A stretch of 64,000 nucleotides of DNA from Andreprevotia lacus DSM 23236 (GTDB lineage: Bacteria; Pseudomonadota; Gammaproteobacteria; Burkholderiales; Chitinibacteraceae). Numbering within the stretch: the first letter of the stretch is position 1; each line of letters opens with the position of its first letter. The DNA is taken from positions 62,001-126,000 of the forward strand of contig NZ_FWXD01000005.1 of the NCBI RefSeq assembly GCF_900176275.1. The letters are read 5' to 3'. Of this stretch, positions 1 to 8,471 are shown in pieces. The position numbers and the translations under genes are program-made. The notes beneath the pieces are model-generated. The model did no database searches, had not been told where the DNA came from, and was given only the letters and a program-made list of their open reading frames with translations.

Positions 1-4
1 TGCA

Positions 5-37
5 AAAAGACGCACTCCACGGAGTGCGTCTTTTTTC
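5..37. terminator. Bidirectional intrinsic terminator
   Basis: A perfect 10-bp stem (GACGCACTCC / GGAGTGCGTC) with a tiny loop is preceded by an A-run and followed by TTTTTT. It can therefore stop transcription from the left and also ends the leftward DUF2721 gene. Confidence 0.85.
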
Positions 38-67
38 TTTCCGGCACACGCCAAGTGAACTGCCGGG

Positions 68-517
68 TCAGTTGCGGTGGCTGGTATAGCCCTTGCCGTC
101 ATTGTCGCGGTTCAGGTCGTCGGCAATGTCCTTGAGCAGGATGTTGAGCGCAGCGTCCGAAATCATTACCTCGGCCAGGCACAGCAGCAGCGAAATCACC
201 ATCAGCAAGAGGCTGGCGCCGAACACCAGATAGCCGTTGGCCGGCTGGTTGGCAAACACCAGGATCATCGACACGATGCAGCACAGCAGGCTGAGCACGC
301 CGGCAGCCTGCATGCCGCGGATCAGTGCCACGCGCTGCTTGAGGTTGCCGAGCTGACGCAGCAGCTTTTCATGCGGATCGCTGCGGTGCATGTCATACAG
401 CTGGCGGATGATGGTGGACAGCGCCAGAAAACGGTTGGTATACGCCAGCATCAGCAGCGAAATGGCCGGAAACAGCAGCGACGGGGTGCTGAGGCCGAAT
501 TGCGGGTCCGCAGGCAT
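68..517 (-). CDS. DUF2721 family membrane protein
   Basis: A 149-residue integral membrane protein of unknown function. Three hydrophobic segments are visible, near residues 12-32, 70-92 and 97-117. The stretch ALSTIIRQLYDMHR after the first one matches the conserved core of the DUF2721 family, and the length is typical. The basic, polar segment between helices 1 and 2 probably lies in the cytoplasm. The gene stands alone, converging on the terminator at the window start. No enzymatic motif is visible and no function should be assigned. Confidence 0.8.
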   Translation of the reverse strand: MPADPQFGLSTPSLLFPAISLLMLAYTNRFLALSTIIRQLYDMHRSDPHEKLLRQLGNLKQRVALIRGMQAAGVLSLLCCIVSMILVFANQPANGYLVFGASLLLMVISLLLCLAEVMISDAALNILLKDIADDLNRDNDGKGYTSHRN

Positions 518-640
518 GGCAGCCTCCTGTAGATGGAAACGGGCGCCATGCTAACAGCGCCCGTTGCCCGGATACACACCCAGATACCCATAAAAATACC
601 CTTTGGGCTGTTTTTGCCCCCGATCACGTGATCCGGGCAA

Positions 641-753
641 GCGCCACCAGCAAAACCCGGCGCAGCGGTGCTGGCAAGGCGCACGCAGCGCAGACAGTAC
701 AAGTGGTACGGCAAGCGAGTGCAACACCGCCAGCAGGGTTTTGCTGGTGGCGC
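641..753. repeat. Palindromic repeat directly after a stop codon, copy 1
   Basis: The ends GCGCCACCAGCAAAACCC (641-658) and its exact reverse complement (736-753) form an 18-bp stem around about 77 bases. The element begins 3 bases beyond the stop of the leftward LytTR gene. A related element lies at 7234-7329, also just past a leftward stop codon. The rest of the gap 518-755 shows nothing else. Confidence 0.8.
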
Positions 754-755
754 TG

Positions 756-1511
756 CTATACGTGTTTCTTGAAGTCCTTGATCACATGCTGCTGGCGGCG
801 GCTCACCGCCAGTTTTTCCGGGATGTCCTTGATCACCGCCGCCCAGTGCGTTTCGCCACCGGCCACCGGCAGTTTCTCGAAACCCAGCAAGGATTCGGTG
901 CACACCAGGCAGTTGCGATGGATGCGCAAAAAGCGGCTGCCGAATTCTTCTTCCAGCCGCGTCAACGAATCTTCCAGCAGGTATTCACGCTCACGCGTGC
1001 GCAGGGTGATGTATTTCTGCTCGGCCTTCAGGTAGCGCGCCTCGGACACCGGAATCAGGTGCACGCGGCCGCGCTCGGTCACGCTGAAATGGCTGCGTGC
1101 ATTGTGCAATGGCGCGGCCTCGCGCTTGGCGCTGCGCGCATCGCGCACGCGGGCCAGCGCTTCCAGCAGCCGCTCCTTGCGGATGGGCTTGAGCAGGTAA
1201 TCGACCGCGCGCACCTCGAAGGCGGCCACGCCGTATTCCTCGAACGCGGTGGCAAAGATCACGGCTGGCGGCTGGGACAGGTGTTGCAGCTCGCGCGCCA
1301 GCTCGATGCCGCTCATTTGCGGCATCTGGATGTCGATGATGGCCGCGTCGGCATCGGCCTCGGCCAGCTGGCTGAGCGCGGAAATGCCATTGGTGGCCGT
1401 ACCCACGATGTCGTGCGGGCAAAGGTCGACGCAGTCGGCCAGCACGTCTTGCAGGCGTTTTAGCGCTGGCAGCTCGTCATCGACGAGAAAAAGGCGCAGC
1501 GGTGTCGTCAT
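756..1511 (-). CDS. LytTR-family response regulator
   Basis: Two-component response regulator of 251 residues. The receiver domain covers residues 5-120, with acidic pair D11-D12, predicted phosphoacceptor D60 (in AAIIDIQMP) and conserved K108 (in YLLKPIR). A LytTR DNA-binding domain follows at about 145-245 (RGRVHLIPVSEARYLKAE, then FLRIHRNCLV). It resembles AlgR/LytR/BtsR regulators, which bind direct repeats in target promoters. The start lies inside the upstream kinase gene (35-nt overlap), so the pair is translationally coupled. The target genes cannot be read from the sequence; AlgR homologues often affect surface structures or pyruvate sensing. Confidence 0.9.
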   Translation of the reverse strand: MTTPLRLFLVDDELPALKRLQDVLADCVDLCPHDIVGTATNGISALSQLAEADADAAIIDIQMPQMSGIELARELQHLSQPPAVIFATAFEEYGVAAFEVRAVDYLLKPIRKERLLEALARVRDARSAKREAAPLHNARSHFSVTERGRVHLIPVSEARYLKAEQKYITLRTREREYLLEDSLTRLEEEFGSRFLRIHRNCLVCTESLLGFEKLPVAGGETHWAAVIKDIPEKLAVSRRQQHVIKDFKKHV

Positions 1512-2514
1512 GCGGAATCTCCCGGTAGGGAACCACGATATGTACTTGATAATAGTCGCTGGTTGCCTGCGTGGTTAGGCTGGCTTCAGCGTCGAAATGC
1601 AACAGCAGGCGCTCGCGGATATTGTCGAGCGCCATGCCATTGCCCTTGTGCGTGCGCACATAGCCGGGCGGAGGCGGCGGATTCTTCACGTCGATATGCA
1701 CATCGTTGCGCATGCGGAAGATATTCACCTGGATCGGCCCCGGTTCCAGTGCGGGCTCGATTCCATAGTAGACCGCGTTTTCAATCAGTGGCTGCAACAT
1801 CAGCGGTGGCACGGCGGCATCAGCCGGCATTTTCTCGGTGTGCCACTCCACTTTCAGCCTGTCGCCCAGCCGCAGGGTCTCGATATTCACATAGTGCTCG
1901 GCCAGCTCCACCTCGCGCGCCAGGCGCGACAGATGCCGGTTGTCCTGCATCACCACACGGAACAGATCGGAGATATCCAGCAGCGCCTGCTCGGCCTTGG
2001 CCGGCTCGCTGCGAATCAGCGACAGCACCGCATTCAGGCTGTTGAAAAAGAAATGCGGCCGGATGCGCGCCTGCAGTGCCGACAGCCGTGCCTCGGACAA
2101 TCTGGGCGACAAAGCGCGCTGGCGCAGCCGCAAAATGCCCAGAAAGCCCAGGGTGGCCAGCAGACAGATCAGCTCGCCCGCCAGCCGCGCATGCTGGGCA
2201 GGCTCGAACGGCTTGAGCAACTGGTTGGCCAGCGCATTGCACACCAGCACCAGCGCACACACCACCGGCACGCCCAGCCGGAACGGCAGCCGCAGCAGCT
2301 GCGGGCTAAGACCGGACAGCAGCGCCAGCGAGGGCAGCAGGGTCAGCTCCAGCCACAGCGAGGCCTCGGTCAGGCGCTCGGCCCAGCCGTGCCAGGCCGG
2401 CAACGACGTCAGCACATGCATCACCAGCAGCACGTGCGCGTACACCAGTGCGTGCAGCAGCACGCCCAGGTTGCGGAAATCGGGCAGTTCGTCATCGACG
2501 GCGGGGCGGTTCAC
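1477..2514 (-). CDS. LytS/BtsS-type membrane sensor histidine kinase
   Basis: Sensor kinase of 345 residues, partner of the overlapping LytTR regulator. The N-terminal half is hydrophobic, with several membrane helices between about residues 20 and 155. The His_kinase domain contains RIRPHFFFNSLNAVLSLIR with the predicted phosphorylated histidine. The HATPase has the N-box LMLQPLIENAVYYG and the G-box GNGMALDNIRERL. This architecture is typical of AlgZ/FimS-like kinases. No separate ligand-binding domain is visible, so the signal is unknown. It is divergent from comM, with only 74 bases between the start codons. Confidence 0.9.
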   Translation of the reverse strand: MNRPAVDDELPDFRNLGVLLHALVYAHVLLVMHVLTSLPAWHGWAERLTEASLWLELTLLPSLALLSGLSPQLLRLPFRLGVPVVCALVLVCNALANQLLKPFEPAQHARLAGELICLLATLGFLGILRLRQRALSPRLSEARLSALQARIRPHFFFNSLNAVLSLIRSEPAKAEQALLDISDLFRVVMQDNRHLSRLAREVELAEHYVNIETLRLGDRLKVEWHTEKMPADAAVPPLMLQPLIENAVYYGIEPALEPGPIQVNIFRMRNDVHIDVKNPPPPPGYVRTHKGNGMALDNIRERLLLHFDAEASLTTQATSDYYQVHIVVPYREIPHDDTAAPFSRR

Positions 2515-2588
2515 GGCGTTTGCTTGTCAGTTGAGCGGATGAACGGTAGCTACACTATAAACAAGCCGTCACCGCTTTGAATGATTCC

Positions 2589-4079
2589 ATGTCACTCGCC
2601 ATCGTCCACAGCCGCGCGCTGGTCGGCCTGAATGCCTTGCCGGTTGCCGTTGAAGTCCATCTGGCCAACGGTTTGCCGGCGGTCAACCTCGTCGGCCTGC
2701 CCGAAGCCGAGGTGAAAGAAAGCCGCGACCGCGTGCGCGCCGCGCTGCTGATGGCGGGGTTTGAATTCCCCGCGCGCAAGATTACCGTCAACCTGGCCCC
2801 GGCCGACCTGCCCAAATCATCGGGCCAGTTCGACCTGCCGATTGCCATCGGCATCCTGGCCGCCAGCGGGCAGTTGCCGGCCGAGCAGCTGAATGCGCTC
2901 GAATTTGCCGGCGAGCTGGGCCTGGCGGGTGACTTGCGCCCGGTGCGCGGCGGGCTGGCGCTGGGGCGTGCCGCCTGCACCGCCAACCGCAGTTTGATCC
3001 TGCCCGCCACCAGCGCGGCCGAGGCAGCGCTCTACCCCGATGCCAAAGTACTCGCCGCCGACCACCTGCTGGCCGTGTGCCGCTATCTGGCCGGCAACGA
3101 ACCCTTGCACGCCCCGCCGGCAGCGCCGCCACCAGCGGAACCCGTCTACCCCGATCTGCGCGAGGTACGCGGCCAGCTGCAGGCCAAACGTGCGCTGGAA
3201 ATCGCCGCCGCCGGGCAGCATTCCATCTTGCTGGTTGGCCCGCCCGGCACCGGCAAATCCATGCTGGCGCAGCGCCTGCCCGGCCTGCTGCCACCGCTGG
3301 GCATCAACGAAGCGCTGGATGTGGCCAATGTGCAATCGCTGTCGCACGGCGGCTTTGACATGGCGCGCTTTGGCCAGCGCCCTTTTAGAAATCCGCACCA
3401 CACGGCATCCGGCGTGGCGCTGGTGGGCGGCGGCGCGGTGCCGCAGCCCGGCGAAATCTCGCTCGCGCACCACGGCGTGCTGTTTCTGGATGAATTGACC
3501 GAGTTTGATCGCCGCGTGCTGGAAGTGCTGCGCGAGCCGCTGGAAACCGGCAGCATCCTGATCAGCCGCGCGGCGCGTGCCGTTGAATTCCCAGCGCGCT
3601 TTCAGCTGGTGGCCGCGATGAACCCATGCCCCTGCGGCTATCTGGGCCACCACGGCAAACCCTGCCGCTGCACACCCGACCAGGTGGCGCGCTATCGCGG
3701 CAAGCTGTCCGGCCCGTTTCTGGACCGCATCGACCTCTTGGTGGAAGTACCGGCGCTGCCCGACACCGCCCTGCTGGCCGCCGCCGACGGCGAACCCAGC
3801 CCCACCGTGCGCGCCCGCGCCATTGCTGCCCACGGCAGGGCGCTGGCACGCCAGCAAAAGCCCAACGCCGCACTGGGCAGCGCCGACATCGACCTGCACT
3901 GCCAGCCCGACGACGCCGGCCGGCTGCTGCTGCAGAATGCGCTCAACAAACTGGGTCTATCCGCCCGCGCCTATCACCGCGTACTGAAAGTAGCGCGCAC
4001 CATCGCCGACCTGGCAGGCAGCAGCACGATACTGAGCCGGCACATTGCCGAGGCGATACAGTATCGGCGGGCGTTGTGA
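2589..4079 (+). CDS. comM: YifB/ComM family Mg-chelatase-like AAA+ ATPase
   Basis: Homologue of ComM, a hexameric helicase that promotes branch migration during natural transformation. The 496-residue protein starts MSLAIVHSRALVG, the family N-terminus. ATG 2589 is preferred over the upstream TTG at 2577. The ChlI/Lon-like N-domain is followed by an AAA+ domain with Walker A GPPGTGKS and Walker B VLFLDELTEF. The MNPCPCGYLGH motif and the C-terminal Mg_chelatase_C region come next. In Haemophilus and Vibrio, ComM acts on incoming DNA. The type IV pilus genes later in the window would fit competence, but that link is inference. Confidence 0.93.
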   Translation: MSLAIVHSRALVGLNALPVAVEVHLANGLPAVNLVGLPEAEVKESRDRVRAALLMAGFEFPARKITVNLAPADLPKSSGQFDLPIAIGILAASGQLPAEQLNALEFAGELGLAGDLRPVRGGLALGRAACTANRSLILPATSAAEAALYPDAKVLAADHLLAVCRYLAGNEPLHAPPAAPPPAEPVYPDLREVRGQLQAKRALEIAAAGQHSILLVGPPGTGKSMLAQRLPGLLPPLGINEALDVANVQSLSHGGFDMARFGQRPFRNPHHTASGVALVGGGAVPQPGEISLAHHGVLFLDELTEFDRRVLEVLREPLETGSILISRAARAVEFPARFQLVAAMNPCPCGYLGHHGKPCRCTPDQVARYRGKLSGPFLDRIDLLVEVPALPDTALLAAADGEPSPTVRARAIAAHGRALARQQKPNAALGSADIDLHCQPDDAGRLLLQNALNKLGLSARAYHRVLKVARTIADLAGSSTILSRHIAEAIQYRRAL

Positions 4080-4252
4080 GGGGGTGAACAGCCGCCGTTT
4101 GCTGTGTAAGTAACCGCGTGTTCCGTAATTCTGCAGCTATCCGGTAAGATAATAATCGATGCAAAATACAAAAAATGAGCATATGTTCTTCATATCTTCA
4201 TTTTCTTTTTAACAGGATCAATAATAATCTCAATTATTATACATAACCAATT

Positions 4253-5131
4253 ATGAAATTTAATAGAGATGCTACTTTTTCTGAGTACACGTTAGCGTGG
4301 CGTCTTTTTAAAAGACACCACACTCATTTTAACGACATTTATTGGGCAAACCAAGCTACATTGAAATTTGCCTATGCCTCAACACGCCCATACAGCCGAA
4401 CGGATTCGGCTACGAAAATTTTTAGCTTACCAGACAATCCTCAACGCCTAGCTGATACACTTGGGGATTGGGCTGATAATTATTCAGAATTTAATCAATG
4501 GGCGCAGATGGCGGCAGTCATAGCAATTTGTGGCTACCTAGAAACATATATTGCGCAAGTTGCTACTGCTGCTCTGGAATCACGTCCAGCATTAATTTTC
4601 GGGGGCTCCGCTCAAGTTGATGGCACCACCCTTTTGAAATTGAATAATACATATGATTTTTATAGTCATGCAGAGCATCTGGTTCGCGGAGATTGGAGTG
4701 CACGAATTAGCGCTTACACTCGCCTTTTTGGATCATGCCCCTATGCAAATCAAGTAAAAAAATTAGATCAACTTCGCAAATTAAGAAACGATGCAGGCCA
4801 TTCTTTTGGCCGAGATATTACAAAAATGCGCTTTTCTGAAAGCAGCTTTGTTCAACCTCTTCCTAAAATTTCAAATGAGAAAATTAAAGAATTTCTTGAT
4901 TTAGCTCATACAGTATCTCAATTAGCCGATAATCATTTAGGGCCATCCTACATAGGGTCATATGAGGTTGTCAGGCTTTTTCACATATGGAAAAAAGAAC
5001 TAAAAAATTATATGCCTCTTAATCAACGTGAGCTTGCACAAGAATTTAGCCGCCATTTCAATTCTGTAACCGGAAGCCAATATGGCAAACAACGAGCGGA
5101 AGCTCTTATTCGATACTACAATACGATTTAA
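4253..5131 (+). CDS. Hypothetical protein with a HEPN-like Rx4H motif
   Basis: A 292-residue protein I do not recognise. Base composition is strikingly AT-rich compared with the GC-rich neighbours, and AT-rich codons are used freely, which suggests recent acquisition. The sequence LDQLRKLRNDAGHSFGRD (near residues 171-188) contains R178-N-D-A-G-H183. This fits the R-(N/D/H)-x-x-x-H catalytic signature of HEPN ribonuclease domains. The motif follows a helix-rich region (residues 75-110 and 150-180), as expected for HEPN folds. No partner nucleotidyltransferase or antitoxin lies next to it. Function could be RNA cleavage in defence or stress, but this rests on one short motif. No signal peptide is visible. 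Confidence 0.75.
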   Translation: MKFNRDATFSEYTLAWRLFKRHHTHFNDIYWANQATLKFAYASTRPYSRTDSATKIFSLPDNPQRLADTLGDWADNYSEFNQWAQMAAVIAICGYLETYIAQVATAALESRPALIFGGSAQVDGTTLLKLNNTYDFYSHAEHLVRGDWSARISAYTRLFGSCPYANQVKKLDQLRKLRNDAGHSFGRDITKMRFSESSFVQPLPKISNEKIKEFLDLAHTVSQLADNHLGPSYIGSYEVVRLFHIWKKELKNYMPLNQRELAQEFSRHFNSVTGSQYGKQRAEALIRYYNTI

Positions 5132-5237
5132 CCAAATGGTTAATAATTCGATTTTGTATTTTTCATTTTCTTCCTCTTAATCCATGAAAAATTCAAGTCC
5201 TGGCCACTAGCTTCTACGGTGACACATAGGAAAAACC

Positions 5238-5621
5238 ATGAAGATTAAATTGAAAATAGCGCTGATTACTTCGATATTTGCCGGAAATTGTTTGGCTACG
5301 CCTGTTTTCTTGCGGTGTGAGAGTAGCGCAGATGGGGGCAGGAATAATGTGGCGCTGTTGTCACTGGATGAACAAACAAATACCGTCAGCTATAAGCAGA
5401 TATCGGGGGAGCCGTTTGTTCCTGGGTTTGCGAAAAATGCAGTATCCGCAGTATTTACTGGCGATGAAGTGACGTTTCATCTTGTGGCACCGAGTAATAT
5501 CGTCGAAAAAATCTCAGTTGATAGGTCTTCATTAGGTTATACATTTCAGATGATGATTGGCACAAAAACCACTAACTATATCGGCTCATGTGTGCCAGAT
5601 AAAAAGTCACGTGCATTTTAA
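5238..5621 (+). CDS. Small exported hypothetical protein
   Basis: A 127-residue protein with a clear signal peptide (MKIKLKIALITSIFAGNCLA, likely cleaved before TPVF), so probably periplasmic or secreted. The mature part has two cysteines (in FLRCESS and IGSCVPD) that may form a disulfide, and is rich in beta-forming residues. An AGGAAAAACC ribosome site precedes the ATG. It shares the low-GC island with the preceding HEPN-like gene but is separated by about 105 bases, so co-transcription is uncertain. I do not recognise a family. Confidence 0.65.
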   Translation: MKIKLKIALITSIFAGNCLATPVFLRCESSADGGRNNVALLSLDEQTNTVSYKQISGEPFVPGFAKNAVSAVFTGDEVTFHLVAPSNIVEKISVDRSSLGYTFQMMIGTKTTNYIGSCVPDKKSRAF

Positions 5622-5857
5622 ATGCAAAAAATACAAATTCGTTTTACATGTTCTCGATTAAACCATCGGCCACACCCCGTTTTTCATTTCAGTGCCACCT
5701 GCAGATCACTGAAGCAATCAATACACAGCGGCTACCTTTGCCGAGAGAACAGCACAGCACGCAAATAGTCGCGGCATAGCAGGCGCCTGCACAGGCCACA
5801 TTGCCCGGCTGCTTCGGGGGCAAGCTGCGCACCGCTTTTTTCACAGACGGGTTGTGC

Positions 5858-6559
5858 TCATTGCCCGCCCGCCAGCGCCAGCTCCACCGCACCGGCCGCA
5901 TGCAATGCCGTGGTATCGAACAGCGGCACGCTGGCGTCGTCCGCCCCCACCAGCAGGCCGATTTCGGTGCAGCCGAGGATGATGGCCTGCGCGCCGGCGG
6001 CGACCAGATCGGCCATGATGTGGCGATACACCTCGCGTGATGCAGGATTGATCTGCCCCAGGCACAGCTCGTCGTAAATGATGCGGTGTATCTCTTCGCG
6101 CTGTGCCACGTCGGGCACGATGACTTGCAGGCCGTGCTGCTGGCGCAGTCGTTCCACGTAGAAGGCCTGCTCCATGGTGAAGCGCGTACCCAGCAAGCCC
6201 ACTTTGCCGAGGCCGGCGTTGCGGATGGCCGCGGCAGTGGGGTCGGCAATGTGCAGCAGGGGGATGTGCACCGCGGCTTCAATCGCCGGGGCGACCTTGT
6301 GCATGGTGTTGGTACACAGCACCAGCAGCTCGGCCCCCGCCGCCTGCAGCGCGCTGGCGGCTTGCGCCAGCAGGGCACCGGCCGTATCCCAGTCGCCGCT
6401 GCGCTGCAGTTGCTCGATCTGGTGGAAATCGACGCTGTAGAGCACGATGCGCGCCGAATACAGGCCACCCAGCCGGGCCTTTACCGCCTCGTTGATCTGC
6501 CGGTAGTAGGGCACGGTGGATTCCCAGCTCATGCCGCCGATCAGGCCGATGGTTTTCAT
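5858..6559 (-). CDS. ygeA: Aspartate/glutamate racemase family protein (YgeA-like)
   Basis: A PLP-independent amino-acid racemase of 233 residues. The start is set at ATG 6559, which gives the family N-terminus MKTIGLIGGMSWESTVPYY; an ORF extension of 13 residues upstream is unlikely to be translated. The two catalytic cysteines sit in LLVLCTNTMHK and ILGCTEIGLL. E. coli YgeA racemises several amino acids, including homoserine. The first GMSWEST motif and the length fit YgeA/RacD rather than MurI. It is the only coding gene between the AT-rich island and the globin-like gene. The about 165 bases downstream show no clear terminator. Confidence 0.88.
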   Translation of the reverse strand: MKTIGLIGGMSWESTVPYYRQINEAVKARLGGLYSARIVLYSVDFHQIEQLQRSGDWDTAGALLAQAASALQAAGAELLVLCTNTMHKVAPAIEAAVHIPLLHIADPTAAAIRNAGLGKVGLLGTRFTMEQAFYVERLRQQHGLQVIVPDVAQREEIHRIIYDELCLGQINPASREVYRHIMADLVAAGAQAIILGCTEIGLLVGADDASVPLFDTTALHAAGAVELALAGGQ

Positions 6560-6673
6560 GCTGCGCCTCGCGCTTGGGTCACGGCATGACGATAGCACTG
6601 CGGCCAGCAGGGGAGTAATGCGCAGTCGGCCAGCAAACCCGCCCGTACAGGCGGGTGCATGCCACCGGCAACG

Positions 6674-7048
6674 TCAGGCCGGCACACCTACCGGCGCAGC
6701 TTGCAGCGGCAACGACTGCCCGAACCAATCCAGCCGCTGTTGCCACAGCCGGGCCAGATAGCCGGGCACGTGGCGCTGGATGGCACGGGCGAACAGCGCA
6801 TAGGCGGCGCGCCATTCGGCACGCGTGCCGGCAAACAGCGAGGCAAACGAGGCGCTGGATACGCGATAGCTTTCGCCATCCAGCACGGCGGCCCAGAAGG
6901 ACACCAGCTTGTGACGCAGCCGCTCCAGCTGGCCGACACCGCTCATGGCGGCGGCAAACATCGGGTGCTGGCGCAGCGCGGCAATGAAATCGTCGATGAC
7001 GGCCTGCAGCGCGGGCAGACCGATGGCTTGGGCAAGGCGTTCCATCAT
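6674..7048 (-). CDS. Truncated-hemoglobin-like protein (group III type)
   Basis: A 124-residue protein. ATG 7048 is chosen because a GGAG ribosome site lies about 8 bases upstream on the coding strand. The pattern LPALQAVIDDFIAALRQHPMF followed by LERLRHKLVSFWAAVLDG resembles the helix pattern of group III truncated globins, whose helix E/F region typically reads HxxKxxxFWxxxLxG. The usual proximal histidine context is less clear here, so haem binding needs confirmation. A four-helix protein of other function is the alternative. It lies 115 bases upstream of the racemase on the same strand. Confidence 0.6.
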   Translation of the reverse strand: MMERLAQAIGLPALQAVIDDFIAALRQHPMFAAAMSGVGQLERLRHKLVSFWAAVLDGESYRVSSASFASLFAGTRAEWRAAYALFARAIQRHVPGYLARLWQQRLDWFGQSLPLQAAPVGVPA

Positions 7049-7233
7049 CGTAGGCTCCGGAAAAGACAAAGATGCCAAATAGACCGGAGCAAAGAAGAGG
7101 GGTTGCGTAACTAGTACCGCGCTGTACATTCAAAACGGCGTAACAATGGACAGGTTTGTGCGGGGGTAATTGATGTATCTGCCTGCTTTCGCTTGATGCA
7201 GCTTTATCTGCACCATACAAAATCGGCAAGCTC

Positions 7234-7329
7234 CGCCAACAAAACCCGGCGCAGCGGTGCCGGCAAGGCATGCGATACGCAGACCGTACTGCCGGTGTGC
7301 ATAGCGCTGCCAGCACGGCTTTGTTGGCG
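7234..7329. repeat. Palindromic repeat directly after a stop codon, copy 2
   Basis: CGCCAACAAAACC (7234-7246) pairs with GGCTTTGTTGGCG (7317-7329) with one mismatch. The inner segment shares AAAACCCGGCGCAGCGGTGC plus GGCAAGGC with copy 1 at 641-753. It begins 3 bases past the stop of the leftward GlxA-type gene, exactly as copy 1 does for its gene. Confidence 0.75.
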
Positions 7330-7332
7330 ACG

Positions 7333-8301
7333 CTAAGCCGGGCTTCGCGCCCCGAAACGCTCGCGGTATTCCTGCGGCGTGGCATCCAGCTGGCGCTGGA
7401 ATACGCGGCGCAGGGTCTGTTCGTCGCCAAAGCCGCATTGCGCGGCGATGCGCTTGAGCGGCAGATCGCTCTCCAGCACCAGCTGGCTGGCGGCCTCCAG
7501 CCGCATCAGCTCCACCGCACGGGCGGGCGTGTTGCCGGTGCGGGCGGTGTAGTGGCGGGCAAAGCTGCGCGGGCTCATGTGCGCCTGTTCGGCCAGCACC
7601 TCTACCCGCAGATCCTGATTCAGGTGCGCGGCCATCCACGCGTGCAGGTCGGCAAATTGCGCATCGGCGCTTTGTGCGGCCAGCGGCGCCGAAAACTGCG
7701 ATTGCCCGCCCGGCCGCTTGATGAACACCACCATCTGCCGCGCCACGGCCATCACCGCGTTGTGGCCCAGATCGGCCTCGATCAGCCCCAGCGCCAGATC
7801 GATGCCGGCCGAGATGCCGGCCGAGGTCCACAGCGGCCCATCCTGCACGTAGAGCGCGTTGGCCTCGATCTGTACGCTGGCGTCGGCATCGCGCAGCTGC
7901 TGCACATAGCGCCAGTGCGTGGTGGCGCGCCGGCCGGCCAGCAGCCCGGCATGGGCGAGGATCACCGCCCCCGTGCACACCGAGGCAATACGCCGTGCCT
8001 GCGGCGCCAGCTGTGCGGCCATGGCGGCGATGGGCAACAGCGCCGGATAGGCCTCGATACCGCCGGGCACGATCAGCGTATCGATGGCCGCGCCGGCCAG
8101 CATCGCCAGCGGCTCGGTCTGCATTTGTACGCCGGCCGAGGTACGCACCGCGCCGCCATGCTCTGACACCAGCACGATGCGGTAAGGCTCGGCGCTGCCG
8201 GCGGGGCGGTTGCGGCACGGTTGCGAGAACACCTCGACCGGCCCGGCTACGTCGAGCACGTTTACCGCGTCGTACAGCACGAATACGATCAGTCGGCTCA
8301 T
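7333..8301 (-). CDS. GlxA family transcriptional regulator (DJ-1/PfpI + AraC HTH)
   Basis: A 322-residue regulator. The N-terminal class I glutamine amidotransferase-like (DJ-1/PfpI) domain spans residues 1-185, beginning RLIVFVLYDAVNVLDVAGPV and containing the elbow SVCTGAVILAHAGLLAG with a cysteine. An AraC/XylS double helix-turn-helix occupies residues 215-315 (AHMSPRSFARHYTARTG; RIAAQCGFGDEQTLRRVF). Homologues such as GbdR, CdhR and ArgR of Pseudomonas sense quaternary amines or amino acids. The neighbouring cupin-MFS-tautomerase operon is on the same strand and is a plausible target, but a repeat separates them. Confidence 0.9.
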   Translation of the reverse strand: MSRLIVFVLYDAVNVLDVAGPVEVFSQPCRNRPAGSAEPYRIVLVSEHGGAVRTSAGVQMQTEPLAMLAGAAIDTLIVPGGIEAYPALLPIAAMAAQLAPQARRIASVCTGAVILAHAGLLAGRRATTHWRYVQQLRDADASVQIEANALYVQDGPLWTSAGISAGIDLALGLIEADLGHNAVMAVARQMVVFIKRPGGQSQFSAPLAAQSADAQFADLHAWMAAHLNQDLRVEVLAEQAHMSPRSFARHYTARTGNTPARAVELMRLEAASQLVLESDLPLKRIAAQCGFGDEQTLRRVFQRQLDATPQEYRERFGARSPA

Positions 8302-8338
8302 CGCCTGCCTTTATATCGACGTTTGTTGTGGTTCATGC

Positions 8339-8466
8339 GGCATCAAGCACCCGGCATAGCCGGGCGCTCACCCGTTTTGGCAGGTGAACCGGCGGCTCAA
8401 CCTGTTCGATTCCACACCCCCCGCCCTCGTTTGCGCGAGGGAGCCTCGCTGCCGCTCGCAGGTGGC
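8339..8466 (+). repeat. Two-hairpin interspersed repeat, copy A
   Basis: Begins GGCATCAAGCACCCGGCATAG (first hairpin ACCCGGCATAGCCGGG) and ends with CCCGCCCTCGTTTGCGCGAGGGAGCCTCGCTG (second hairpin). It is one of seven family members in the window and lies between the cupin and GlxA-type genes, opposite to their direction. This copy has diverged in the first hairpin. Confidence 0.8.
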
Positions 8467-8471
8467 GCCGC

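Noticed and set aside
5689-6468. 259-codon frame overlapping the racemase gene
   Set aside because: The alternative frame on the same strand carries the complete YgeA motifs.
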